64,000 nucleotides of DNA. It comes from Caballeronia sordidicola. GTDB lineage: Bacteria; Pseudomonadota; Gammaproteobacteria; Burkholderiales; Burkholderiaceae. Made by a program: the position numbers and the translations under genes. Of the stretch, positions 1 to 8,364 are shown piece by piece (the first letter of the stretch is position 1; each line of letters begins with the position of its first letter). Under the pieces are notes generated by a model. The model did not search any database and was not told the origin of the DNA. It was given only the letters and a program-made list of their open reading frames with translations. The stretch spans positions 151,521 to 215,520 of the forward strand of contig NZ_MTHB01000063.1 of NCBI RefSeq assembly GCF_002220365.1. The letters run 5' to 3'.

Positions 1-1990
1 TCGAGAGCGAGCGGTTCAGCGTGTCGCGCAGCGTGGCCGCGTCGGCGTCCCGCGCTGACCAGTCCTTCAGATCGACAAAACACATGGCCACGTTCTGGCC
101 GCTGCCCTGGAAACTCCAGCCAACCACACTCGTCACGTTCGCCACCGCCGGCTCGCGTTTCAGGATCGCTTCCGCCTGCTCGACGACGGCGAGCGTGCGG
201 GCCTGCGTAGCGCCTGCCGGCAATTGCACCATCACCTGGAGCTGCGCCTGGTCTTCCTGAGGCAAGAAGCCGCCCGGCATATGCAGATAGAGCGCTGCGC
301 ACGCGCCGGCCAGCACGAGATACACCACGAACATGGGACCCGCGCGGCGCAGCACACGTGCAACGAGCCCGCGATATCCCCGCGAGGTCCAGTCGAAGGC
401 CGCCGTGAAGCCGAACGAACGGTTACTGGCCTCGTGTGAACCGCGCGAGCCATGCGATCCGTGAGCACCATGCCGCAAGGCACTCCGCGGTGGCGCTTTC
501 AGGAGGGTCGCGCACAGCGCCGGCGTCAGTGAAAGGGCCGTGAACGCGGACACGAGAATGGACGCGATCATCGCGACCGTGAACTGCCGGTAAATCCCGC
601 CGACACTGCCGGGAAAAAACGCCATCGGCACGAATACGGCGGTCAGCACGGCGGTAATACCGACGATCGCGCTGCCCATCTGCTGCATCGCCCGGCGCGT
701 GGCCGCGCGTGGCGCAAGACCCTCTTCGCGCATCACGCGATCGACGTTCTCGACCACGACAATGGCATCGTCGACCAGGATCCCGATCGCCAGCACCATC
801 GCGAACATGGTGAACACGTTGATCGACATGCCGAGCACATAAAGCGCCAGCAGCGAGCCGGTCAACGCAACCGGAATGACCACGGTGGGTATCAGCGCAT
901 AACGCAGGTCGCGCAGGAATAACCACATGACCAGGAACACCAGCAGCACGGCTTCGAAGAGTGTCAGCGCCACTTCGTGCAGCGCGACGTGGACGAACTT
1001 GGAACTGTCGAACGGAATCTCCACGGCCGTGCCCGGCGGCAGGCTACGCGACAGTTCCGCAAGCTTCGCGCGGATCGCGCCGGAGGTTTCCATCGCGTTG
1101 CCTTGCGGTGAGAGCCGGATACCGACCGTTGCCGCTGACTTGCCGTTCAGCCGCGAAAACGACGCGTAGCTGTCGCGGCCCAGTTCCACCCGCGCGACAT
1201 CCTTTAACCGAACAGCCGATCCATCCGTGCGCGCTTTCAGCACGATCTCGCCGAATTCGGCCGGCGAGATCAATTGCCCCCTGACCGTGACCGACGCCGT
1301 CAATTGCTGGCCGGTGACGAATGGCACGTCGCCGAGCGTGCCGGCCGTGACCGTCGCGTTTTGCGCTGCGATGGCCTGCGTGACATCGGCGGCGGCGAGG
1401 TTGTATTCGCGCAGTTTCATCGGGTCGATCCAGACCCGCAACGCCTCTCCGGCATCCCACAATTCGGCTGAGCCAACGCCCGGCGCGCGCTTCAGGTCGC
1501 GCAGCATATAGCGGTTGACGTAGTCGCTCAGTTCCACGGAATCGCGGCGTCCATCAGTGGACGTGAGCGCGACGAGCATCAGGAATGTGCCCGTCGACTT
1601 GAAGACGCTGATGCCTTGCTGCACGACTTGCTGGGGCAGGCGTGACTCGATCTGCTTCATCCGGTTCTGGACATCGACCATGGCGATGTCCGGGTTGGTA
1701 CCCGCCGAAAACGTGGCCGCGATCTCGAGTTCGCCCAGGCTGTCGCTGGTGGTTTCGTAGTATTGCAAGCCTTCGGCGCCGTCCAGGCTTTCTTCGATCA
1801 CGCTCGCAACCGTGTTGTCCACGCTTTCTGGCGATGCGCCCGGATACATCGCGTCAATCACGATGCGCGGCGGTGTCAGCCGCGGATATTGGGCGACAGG
1901 CAGAAAGGGCGTGACCAGTGCACCCGCCACGAAAATGGCCAGGGCAACAATCCACGCAAAAACCGGACGATCGATGAAAAAAGACGGCAC
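1..1990 (-). CDS. RND efflux permease (HAE1/AcrB-like), C-terminal part beyond the left edge
   Basis: Inner-membrane proton-driven drug/solute exporter that would work with a periplasmic adaptor and an outer-membrane channel. The frame is open from a GTG at 1990 to base 1, giving about 663 residues; complete family members have about 1040. AGGA lies 5 nt before the GTG and an in-frame TGA lies just upstream, which fixes the start. The protein begins VPSFFIDRPVFAWIVAL, the usual first transmembrane helix, and TM4 has the proton-relay pair in AIGILVDDAIVVVENV. A loop after the TM6 region carries an unusual His/Gly/Ser stretch (RHGAHGSHGSRGSH, about 436-497 on the DNA). No adaptor gene lies upstream, so any adaptor must be beyond the edge or elsewhere. 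Substrate unknown. Confidence 0.93.
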   Translation of the reverse strand, partial: MPSFFIDRPVFAWIVALAIFVAGALVTPFLPVAQYPRLTPPRIVIDAMYPGASPESVDNTVASVIEESLDGAEGLQYYETTSDSLGELEIAATFSAGTNPDIAMVDVQNRMKQIESRLPQQVVQQGISVFKSTGTFLMLVALTSTDGRRDSVELSDYVNRYMLRDLKRAPGVGSAELWDAGEALRVWIDPMKLREYNLAAADVTQAIAAQNATVTAGTLGDVPFVTGQQLTASVTVRGQLISPAEFGEIVLKARTDGSAVRLKDVARVELGRDSYASFSRLNGKSAATVGIRLSPQGNAMETSGAIRAKLAELSRSLPPGTAVEIPFDSSKFVHVALHEVALTLFEAVLLVFLVMWLFLRDLRYALIPTVVIPVALTGSLLALYVLGMSINVFTMFAMVLAIGILVDDAIVVVENVDRVMREEGLAPRAATRRAMQQMGSAIVGITAVLTAVFVPMAFFPGSVGGIYRQFTVAMIASILVSAFTALSLTPALCATLLKAPPRSALRHGAHGSHGSRGSHEASNRSFGFTAAFDWTSRGYRGLVARVLRRAGPMFVVYLVLAGACAALYLHMPGGFLPQEDQAQLQVMVQLPAGATQARTLAVVEQAEAILKREPAVANVTSVVGWSFQGSGQNVAMCFVDLKDWSARDADAATLRDTLNRSLS

Positions 1991-2156
1991 GCGGGTCCTG
2001 ATAATTCAATGAGGTTTATTGAAGGCTACCGGGATTGCCGATCTTCATCGAGGGTCGTCGTGGCCGGAATGCCGGGTCATTACCGCCTTGACCGCCAGTG
2101 ACAACCTATCCGGAATTACGCCAATCTTGCGTGGCGAAACGTTGCGTCGAGATTAT

Positions 2157-2184
2157 TGCGCCGGGATCGTTGCGCCGGGATCGT
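2157..2184. repeat. 14-bp tandem duplication
   Basis: TGCGCCGGGATCGT occurs twice in a row (2157-2170 and 2171-2184) in the leader side of the RND permease gene. The rest of 1991-2390 holds no convincing gene. Confidence 0.85.
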
Positions 2185-2390
2185 TATCGCTCGATAAGCG
2201 AGCTTTGAAACTTGGCGACTGTGTGGTTCGTGTTGGCTTTGTCCACGTGTCAGCGGAGTGATCTTAAAAACTTAAAATAATTGTGTCCAGCATTATTAAC
2301 CAACGACCTCTTTGAGACCCCTTTTCACCGGCGATTCTCGCTGATCAAAGTAATTTTCATTATTATTTAATATTGAAAGGTGAGGGGATC

Positions 2391-2483
2391 ATGTCTTTGA
2401 GGCATAGACTATTATTAAATGTGATATTCGAGCGTGCACGTTGCGGGCGATCAGGTTCAAAACCAGTCAATCTTGATAAATGA
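2391..2483 (+). CDS. possible 30-residue peptide
   Basis: ATG at 2391 follows a purine-rich ribosome-binding-like stretch (AAGGTGAGGGGATC) in an AT-rich region and opens a 30-codon frame beginning MSLRHRLLLNVIFERARCG and ending at TGA 2481-2483. It is basic and has no recognisable family. The only support is the good Shine-Dalgarno-like sequence, so this is a weak call. Confidence 0.22.
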   Translation: MSLRHRLLLNVIFERARCGRSGSKPVNLDK

Positions 2484-2526
2484 TTGTCGACAGGTCGTTC
2501 CCGGCCTGTCGAACCTGGATCATTCA

Positions 2527-2748
2527 TCAGCCAAAGCGGGAGGTCTTGCTCGAAGCCGCTTGCTCCAGCATTGAAATGACGGCATCTATATGGCCGATGC
2601 GCTTGCGCTGCGCCGGCATGAGGCTCATCGATAATACGGAATCAACACGGTTTCGCCAATATGATAGAGACAACCCGTGACTTGATGCAATCCGGTTGAT
2701 TATCTGTTCCAGATGCGCGAGATCGGTTTCTAGGAGTAGGTGATTCAT
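2527..2748 (-). CDS. small conserved-looking hypothetical protein, 73 aa
   Basis: A helical, charged small protein starting MNHLLLETDLAHLEQIINRI and containing SLSYWRNRVDSVLSMSLMPA. The amphipathic helices and the SYWRxR...LMPAQRKR pattern resemble small uncharacterised proteins I associate with Burkholderia-type genomes, but I assign no function. I chose the ATG at 2748 over one 24 nt upstream (2772) because GGGA lies 6 nt before it. It stands alone in an AT-rich gap, on the same strand as the RND permease but more than 500 bp upstream of it. Confidence 0.5.
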   Translation of the reverse strand: MNHLLLETDLAHLEQIINRIASSHGLSLSYWRNRVDSVLSMSLMPAQRKRIGHIDAVISMLEQAASSKTSRFG

Positions 2749-3500
2749 TATTTTTCCCGGTAGCGCCGTCATTTTTGCGGTCGCTGGTTATTGCCATCCG
2801 GTTCAACGCTTTTATATGCGTTGTAAAGCCGGTACGGCTTCGTGCTTCACTAAAATCCGGCCCCGACAAGTTCAATAAGAGCCGCTTCGCCGTGACACTG
2901 GTCAATGTCTGGCACGCAGGGCTTCACGCATGAGTCGTGCCACACGATGCCCCGTTCCGGGGAAACGCTACCGGCCCTTTGCTGACAATGTCTGGCGGGG
3001 GACAGAAAGTTTTTGGAGAGCGTCAAATGGCGATCATGCGCGTGGACTGCCGTTCCGACGTTACGCCTTGCCACGTTACGTCTGTTCGGCGGGTGAACGA
3101 GAGAGGTAGTGACGCAAACGATAAACCGATCGTGCGTGCTAATTTAGGATGTCTCACCGCTGGCGATTTGAATTGCCGCAGTATTGTTTCGATAAAACAT
3201 ACCGATAAATTCCCGTTGATCAACGTTATCAATAATAATTAATACCGAATCGGGGTCTCGGCATTCCGCAGTGATCAACAAATACCTCTGCAGAAATTAA
3301 ACGCGTGATTAATCAAGAATCTTCTCTTCGCAGAGTTCAATAAGGATTAATATTGTTGAAATAAAGCAGGCGGCGATAACGTCGTTATTACCTGTTTCTA
3401 TCTCGCGAGAAGGAAGGACACCCGGCGCGGATGGCCCAGGAAGCAGACTTGCAAATCGCTCTTGACCGTGCGGTTTGCGAATGCTCGAAAGGAGCCTCCC
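2749..3500. other. AT-rich non-coding gap before the sensor-kinase gene
   Basis: Conspicuously AT-rich for this genome, especially around 3220-3245 and 3290-3365. I see no convincing ORF. It presumably holds the promoter of the gene starting at 3501, but I cannot assign one hexamer pair with confidence. Confidence 0.6.
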
Positions 3501-6500
3501 ATGACCATTAGCAAGCCGCCTGGCGTCCGGATCATTTCATCCTCCCAATCCTTGCCGAATCCCGATCCAGTCGACTTCCCGATTGTGGGCATCGGCGCGT
3601 CGGCGGGTGGAATCCAGGCGTTGATGCGTCTGCTCCAGGGTATGCCGGCGGACGGCGGCATGGCGTTCGTCGCCGTGTTGCATATATCTCCGAATCACGC
3701 GAGCCATGTTGACGAAGTGCTGCGACGCTCGGTTTCCATGCCGGTCGTGCAGGTCTTCGGCACCACGCCGATTGAAAAGAACACGGTCTACCTGATTTCA
3801 CCGTCGAACGACTTATCACTCGCGGACGGTTGTCTTCATGTCGTCCCGAGCGACCCGGCGCGACGCCGGCCGGTCGCGATCGACCTGTTTTTCCGGAGTC
3901 TGGCGGACGCGCACCGGGCACGCTCGATCAGCATCATCCTCTCGGGGATGGGCAGCGACGGCTCCTTGGGCATTGCACGGATCAAGGAACAGAACGGCAT
4001 AAACATCGTGCAGGACCCGATGGACGCGGAATTCGACGAAATGCCGCGCAATGCGCTGGCAACCGGGTTCGTCGATATCGTGCTTGCAGTCGAGCGGATG
4101 CCCGCCCGCCTGATCGAGTTACGCGACAACGCGCGCGTGATGAAAGCGCTTCACGCCGCTGACGACTCGCCGCTAGACGAACCGGGTATTGAGTCCGGCA
4201 TTGATCCAGCCGTCCCGGACGCCGATATTGACGTGCTGCAGGCATTGCTGACCATCCTGCGCATCCGCACTGGCCATGACTTCCGGCACTACAAGCGCGG
4301 CACGGTGATGCGGCGCATCGAGCGGCGGCTGCAAGTGAACGGCGTAGCCGATCTGATCGGGTATAAGCGGTTTATCGAAACGCATCCTGAAGAAACGACT
4401 GCGCTTCTGAAAGACATGCTGATCGGCGTGACGAATTTTTTCCGCGACCGCAAATCGTTCGATGCCCTGGCGCAGCAGGTGGTGTCGAACCTCTTCACAG
4501 TGCGCCCGCTCGACGAGCCCGTGCGGGCGTGGTCGGCGGGGTGCTCGACAGGAGAGGAGCCGTACTCGCTGGCGATGCTGCTGAGCGAGCACGGGCCGGC
4601 CCACGGCAAATTTCCGCTGATCCAGGTGTTTGCCACGGATGTCGACGCGAGTGCAATCGAGACGGCGCGTGCGGGCGTTTATGCCGGATCGATCGTGGCG
4701 GACGTATCGCCCAAGCGGCTAAGCCGCTTTTTCATGAAGCCCGGTGGCCGTTACCAGGTGAGCAAGGAATTGCGTCAAAAAGTGGTGTTCGCTATCCACA
4801 ACATCCTGAGCGATCCGTCGTTTTCGGGCATGGACCTTATCTCGTGCCGCAACCTGCTCATCTACCTCGATAGAACCGTCCAGCGTCAGGTGCTGGAAAC
4901 GTTTCACTTTGCGCTGCGGCCGGGCGGTTTTTTGTTTCTCGGCGGCTCGGAATCTATCGAAATTGCAAGCGACCTGTTCGAGCAAGTGGACAAGCGCAAC
5001 CACATTTATCAGTCGAAACGCATGGGTACCCGCGCCATGCCGCCGCTGGCGCTCATCCGCCCCGCGATCTTCGACGTCCCCAGGCGCCCCGGTTTGGGAC
5101 GCGAGACGCCGGCGTCGCTGGCGGCGTTGCGTCAGCGCGTGTTCGAGCGCTATGCGCCGCCTAACGTCACCGTGGATTGCGATGGCGCGATCCTGCATAT
5201 GTCCGATCACGCGGGACGTTTCCTGCAGTATGTCAGCGGCGAGCCTTCGCGCAATCTGCTCACGCTCGTCAACCCGGAGCTTCGCGTGGAGTTGCGCAAC
5301 GCGCTGCATCGCGTATTGCGCGACGGCGACAGCGTAGTGTCGCGGCGCGTGCGCTTTTCGCGCGGCGAGACTTCGTCGTTCGTCAATATATCGGCACGGT
5401 TGTTCAAGGATGACGGCAGCGGCGAAGATGTGATCGTCGTGTTCTTCGACGAAATCGAGAACGAGATTGCCGGGCAACAGGTCGTGCCCGTGAGCGACGC
5501 CTCCGCCTGCGCCGGTGCCGATGCGGACAAACTCATCGATCTTGAACATGACCTGCATCGCGCGCAGACGCAGATGCATTCGTCGATGGAAGACGCCAGT
5601 GCGTTCGCCGAGGAGTTGATGGCGTCGAATGAAGAGTTACAGGCGATCAACGAAGAACTGCGCTCGACCACCGAGGAACTGGAAGCGGGCAAGGAAGAGC
5701 TGCAGTCGGTCAATGAAGAACTGGTCACGGCGAATCTCGAACTCTCGGACACCGTCGCCGAGACGGCCAAGGCGAACGATGACCTGCGCAACCTGATTTC
5801 ATCCACTGGCATTGCGACGGTGTTCGTCGATCGCGAGATGCGTATCAAGCGATATACGCCGCCGGCGGTCGGGCTCTTCAAGCTGATTGCGTCGGACATC
5901 GGGCGGCCGTTGCCCGATCTCACGCATCGGCTCGACTATCCGCAAATGGCCGCCGATGCACGCGCGGCCTTCGACACGCTCACGTTCACCGAACGCGAGA
6001 TCCGCACGGATCAAGGCGAGTGGTTTCTTGCGCGGGTGCTGCCGTATCGCACAGCGGACGATCAGATTGACGGAGCAGTCATCACGCTGATCGACATCAC
6101 GGCACGCCGGGCGGCCGAAGCGGCGGTGCGCAGCAGTGAAGAACGCTTGCGGCTGGCGGCCGTTACCACGAACGATTACGCGATCATTGTGCTGGATATG
6201 GACGGGTTGATCGTCACGTGGAACGGCGGGGCACAACGCATTTTTGGTTATGCTGCAAGCGAAGTGCGGGGCCAGCCGCTCGATCTGATCTTTCTCCCCG
6301 ACGATCTTGAAGCGTGTGTACCTTTGCTCGAGCGGCAACGCGCCACGCTGGCCGGTCGTGTCGAAGACGAGCGCTGGCACGTGCGCTCCGACGGCACCGA
6401 AATCTATTGCAGCGGGGTCACCACGCCGATCGAGTCGGATCAGTTCCGCGGTTACGCGAAGATTGCTCGCGATGTCACCAACAAGACCGGCGTCGAGAGC

Positions 6501-7667
6501 CAGAAGCAACTCGCACTCACGCTCGAACGCGCAATCCGTGCGCAGTCCGAAGCGGCGAACCGGTTGAAGGACGAGTTCTTTTCGGTGTTGTCGCATGAGC
6601 TCAAAAACCCGCTCAACCTGATTCACGTAAAAGCCGAATTGCTCACGCGCCTACCCGACGCGCGGGACATCTCAAGCGTGCAGGATGCCGCAGATGCCAT
6701 CCAGCGCGCCGTCGAGGGGCAGGCCAAGATCATCGACGACTTGCTCGACCTGTCGCGCGTGCGCACCGGCAAGCTTGCGCTCCGGTTCGTGCCGGTGGAG
6801 GTCGCGTCGGTCCTGCACGCGGTCGTGGCCGCGAGCGCGGCCGATGCGCAGGCGGGTGAGATCGCGTTGTCGGTGACGGGCACCGATGCCGCCGTGATGA
6901 TTCATGCCGATGCCGAACGCGTCGAGCAGATGGTCTGGAATCTCGTGCGCAACGCGCTGAAGTTCACGCCGCCTGGCGGGTGGGTGCGGATCGCCTTATC
7001 GAGGCAAGGCGGGTTTGTATGTGTCGAGGTGGCGGATACGGGGCAGGGTATCGATCCTGGCTTCCTGCCACGTATCTTCGAGATGTTCAGCCAGGCCGAT
7101 GGCGGCGGCCGTCGTGATCGGGGTGGTCTTGGGATCGGGCTGTCGCTCGTGAAGCAACTTGCGGAGTTGCACGGCGGGCATATTGAAGCGGAGTCAGCAG
7201 GGCAGGGACAAGGGGCGCGCTTCCGGCTGTGGCTGCCGGAGAACGCGCCGTCGCTACCGGTGCAGGCACCGCGTGAATACGTCGATCCGGGCATCTTGAG
7301 GGGCCTGCGCGTGTTGCTCGTCGATGATTCCATCGACGCGTTAGAGGCGTTTCGTACGCTGCTTGAAATGGAGGGAGCGCGGGTGCGTGCCGAGCCAAGC
7401 GCCGAGCAGGCGCTTGAAGCGATGGCGCAGCAGGAGTTCGATGTGGTGCTGTCCGATATCGGCATGCCGGCCATGAACGGCTACGAGATGATCGAGCAGA
7501 TGCGAAAGGCACCCCGGACCGCGCGGCTGCCTGCCCTTGCGCTCACCGGATTCGGCCGTGAACAGGATGTCACCCGGGCGCTCGCTGCCGGGTTTGACGG
7601 TCATTTGAGCAAGCCGGTTTCGCTAAATGGGCTAGTCGCGGCGATTGCCCGGAGTTTGCCGAGGTGA
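3501..7667 (+). CDS. CheB-CheR-PAS hybrid sensor histidine kinase with receiver domain
   Basis: A 1388-residue multidomain signalling protein. In order: CheB-type methylesterase (about 25-205) with catalytic Ser34 in GIGASAGG, His61 in LHISPNH and Asp153 in GMGSDG; CheR-type methyltransferase (about 240-500) with SAM motif AGCSTGEEPYS and SCRNLLIYL; a PAS-like segment; a coiled coil with repeated NEEL/TEEL heptads (about 680-780); two further PAS domains; HisKA with SHELKNP; a HATPase; and a C-terminal receiver (about 1270-1388) with phospho-acceptor Asp in LSDIGMP. All catalytic residues I can check are present. The start at 3501 is favoured over an upstream ATG (3462) because AAAGGAGCC precedes it. 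No membrane segment is obvious, so it is probably cytoplasmic. No chemotaxis genes are adjacent; methylation target and output are unknown. Confidence 0.95.
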   Translation: MTISKPPGVRIISSSQSLPNPDPVDFPIVGIGASAGGIQALMRLLQGMPADGGMAFVAVLHISPNHASHVDEVLRRSVSMPVVQVFGTTPIEKNTVYLISPSNDLSLADGCLHVVPSDPARRRPVAIDLFFRSLADAHRARSISIILSGMGSDGSLGIARIKEQNGINIVQDPMDAEFDEMPRNALATGFVDIVLAVERMPARLIELRDNARVMKALHAADDSPLDEPGIESGIDPAVPDADIDVLQALLTILRIRTGHDFRHYKRGTVMRRIERRLQVNGVADLIGYKRFIETHPEETTALLKDMLIGVTNFFRDRKSFDALAQQVVSNLFTVRPLDEPVRAWSAGCSTGEEPYSLAMLLSEHGPAHGKFPLIQVFATDVDASAIETARAGVYAGSIVADVSPKRLSRFFMKPGGRYQVSKELRQKVVFAIHNILSDPSFSGMDLISCRNLLIYLDRTVQRQVLETFHFALRPGGFLFLGGSESIEIASDLFEQVDKRNHIYQSKRMGTRAMPPLALIRPAIFDVPRRPGLGRETPASLAALRQRVFERYAPPNVTVDCDGAILHMSDHAGRFLQYVSGEPSRNLLTLVNPELRVELRNALHRVLRDGDSVVSRRVRFSRGETSSFVNISARLFKDDGSGEDVIVVFFDEIENEIAGQQVVPVSDASACAGADADKLIDLEHDLHRAQTQMHSSMEDASAFAEELMASNEELQAINEELRSTTEELEAGKEELQSVNEELVTANLELSDTVAETAKANDDLRNLISSTGIATVFVDREMRIKRYTPPAVGLFKLIASDIGRPLPDLTHRLDYPQMAADARAAFDTLTFTEREIRTDQGEWFLARVLPYRTADDQIDGAVITLIDITARRAAEAAVRSSEERLRLAAVTTNDYAIIVLDMDGLIVTWNGGAQRIFGYAASEVRGQPLDLIFLPDDLEACVPLLERQRATLAGRVEDERWHVRSDGTEIYCSGVTTPIESDQFRGYAKIARDVTNKTGVESQKQLALTLERAIRAQSEAANRLKDEFFSVLSHELKNPLNLIHVKAELLTRLPDARDISSVQDAADAIQRAVEGQAKIIDDLLDLSRVRTGKLALRFVPVEVASVLHAVVAASAADAQAGEIALSVTGTDAAVMIHADAERVEQMVWNLVRNALKFTPPGGWVRIALSRQGGFVCVEVADTGQGIDPGFLPRIFEMFSQADGGGRRDRGGLGIGLSLVKQLAELHGGHIEAESAGQGQGARFRLWLPENAPSLPVQAPREYVDPGILRGLRVLLVDDSIDALEAFRTLLEMEGARVRAEPSAEQALEAMAQQEFDVVLSDIGMPAMNGYEMIEQMRKAPRTARLPALALTGFGREQDVTRALAAGFDGHLSKPVSLNGLVAAIARSLPR

Positions 7668-7720
7668 GGGGGCTCGTGTCAGCCAAAGACGGCTGCTGTT
7701 TGCAATTCGTTAGCGTTGCG

Positions 7721-7977
7721 CTGACACTTATCGGGTACGCGAAAGACGCCGCCAATGCACTCAAAACAATGCCGCGTAACGTCGCTGCGACGATTCCAGT
7801 CGAAGATAACGGTGCTTGCGAACGATCCGTATTCGGCTGCCAAATGTGAAGAAGCTAACCGGACGCGATGGCTATTTGTTACGTGTTGGTGACTGGCGTG
7901 TTTTGTTTGAAATCGACGATGGCAAACTGCTGATCCTGGTCCTTGCCGTCAGACCTCGAGGAGGGGCTGACGAATGA
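7721..7977 (+). pseudogene. RelE/ParE-type toxin, frameshifted
   Basis: The N-terminal half reads YAKDAANALKTMPRNVAATI in one frame (about 7736-7795). The C-terminal half reads LPNVKKLTGRDGYLLRVGDW and then VLFEIDDGKLLILVLAVRPR in another frame, ending at TGA 7975-7977. Together they match the layout of RelE-superfamily ribosome-dependent endoribonuclease toxins, with GRDGYxLRVGDWRV the family hallmark. The frame change lies at about 7795-7820. No ATG is present where the start should be (a CTG at about 7721), so the gene looks dead. The stop overlaps the start of the antitoxin gene, as in intact toxin-antitoxin operons. Confidence 0.78.
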
Positions 7978-8344
7978 CTACCATTCAATTTATCGAGCGT
8001 GACTGTCGTGCTGAATTCGCGATCGTGCCTATCGAAAACTGGAACCGTGTCGCGCCGTTGATCGAGGATCTCGATGACGAAGCGCTTTTTGATCAAGCGA
8101 AAGCAGCCGACGATGGTTTGCACTGCCAGTCTTTGCGCTTGATGCTGAGTTGGCCGGCGCGCACCCAATACGCGCCTGGCGCGAATATCGCAATCTCACT
8201 CAGGACGCGTTGAGCGAAGCATCTGGCATTAGCAAGCCGTATTTGAGCCAGATCGAAAGTGGGAAGCGAAACGGCACCTTCAAAAAACTTGCTGCTATAG
8301 CCAGGGTGCTCTCCGTGCCCGTGGATATCCTTGCGCAGCAGTAG
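7974..8344 (+). pseudogene. XRE-family antitoxin, frameshifted
   Basis: The first part (MTTIQFIERDCRAEFAIVPI onward, to about 8115) is the N-terminal domain seen in antitoxins paired with RelE-type toxins. The second part, in a different frame (about 8120-8344), begins LPVFALDAELAGAHPIRAW and continues into an XRE helix-turn-helix with LTQDALSEASGISKPYLSQI. A single-base loss or two-base gain at about 8110-8125 separates them. Internal initiation could still make a free HTH domain from an ATG at 8150. Both members of the pair carrying frameshifts suggests decay rather than one random sequencing error. Confidence 0.78.
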
Positions 8345-8364
8345 CATATTGTCCCGCCGAATTC

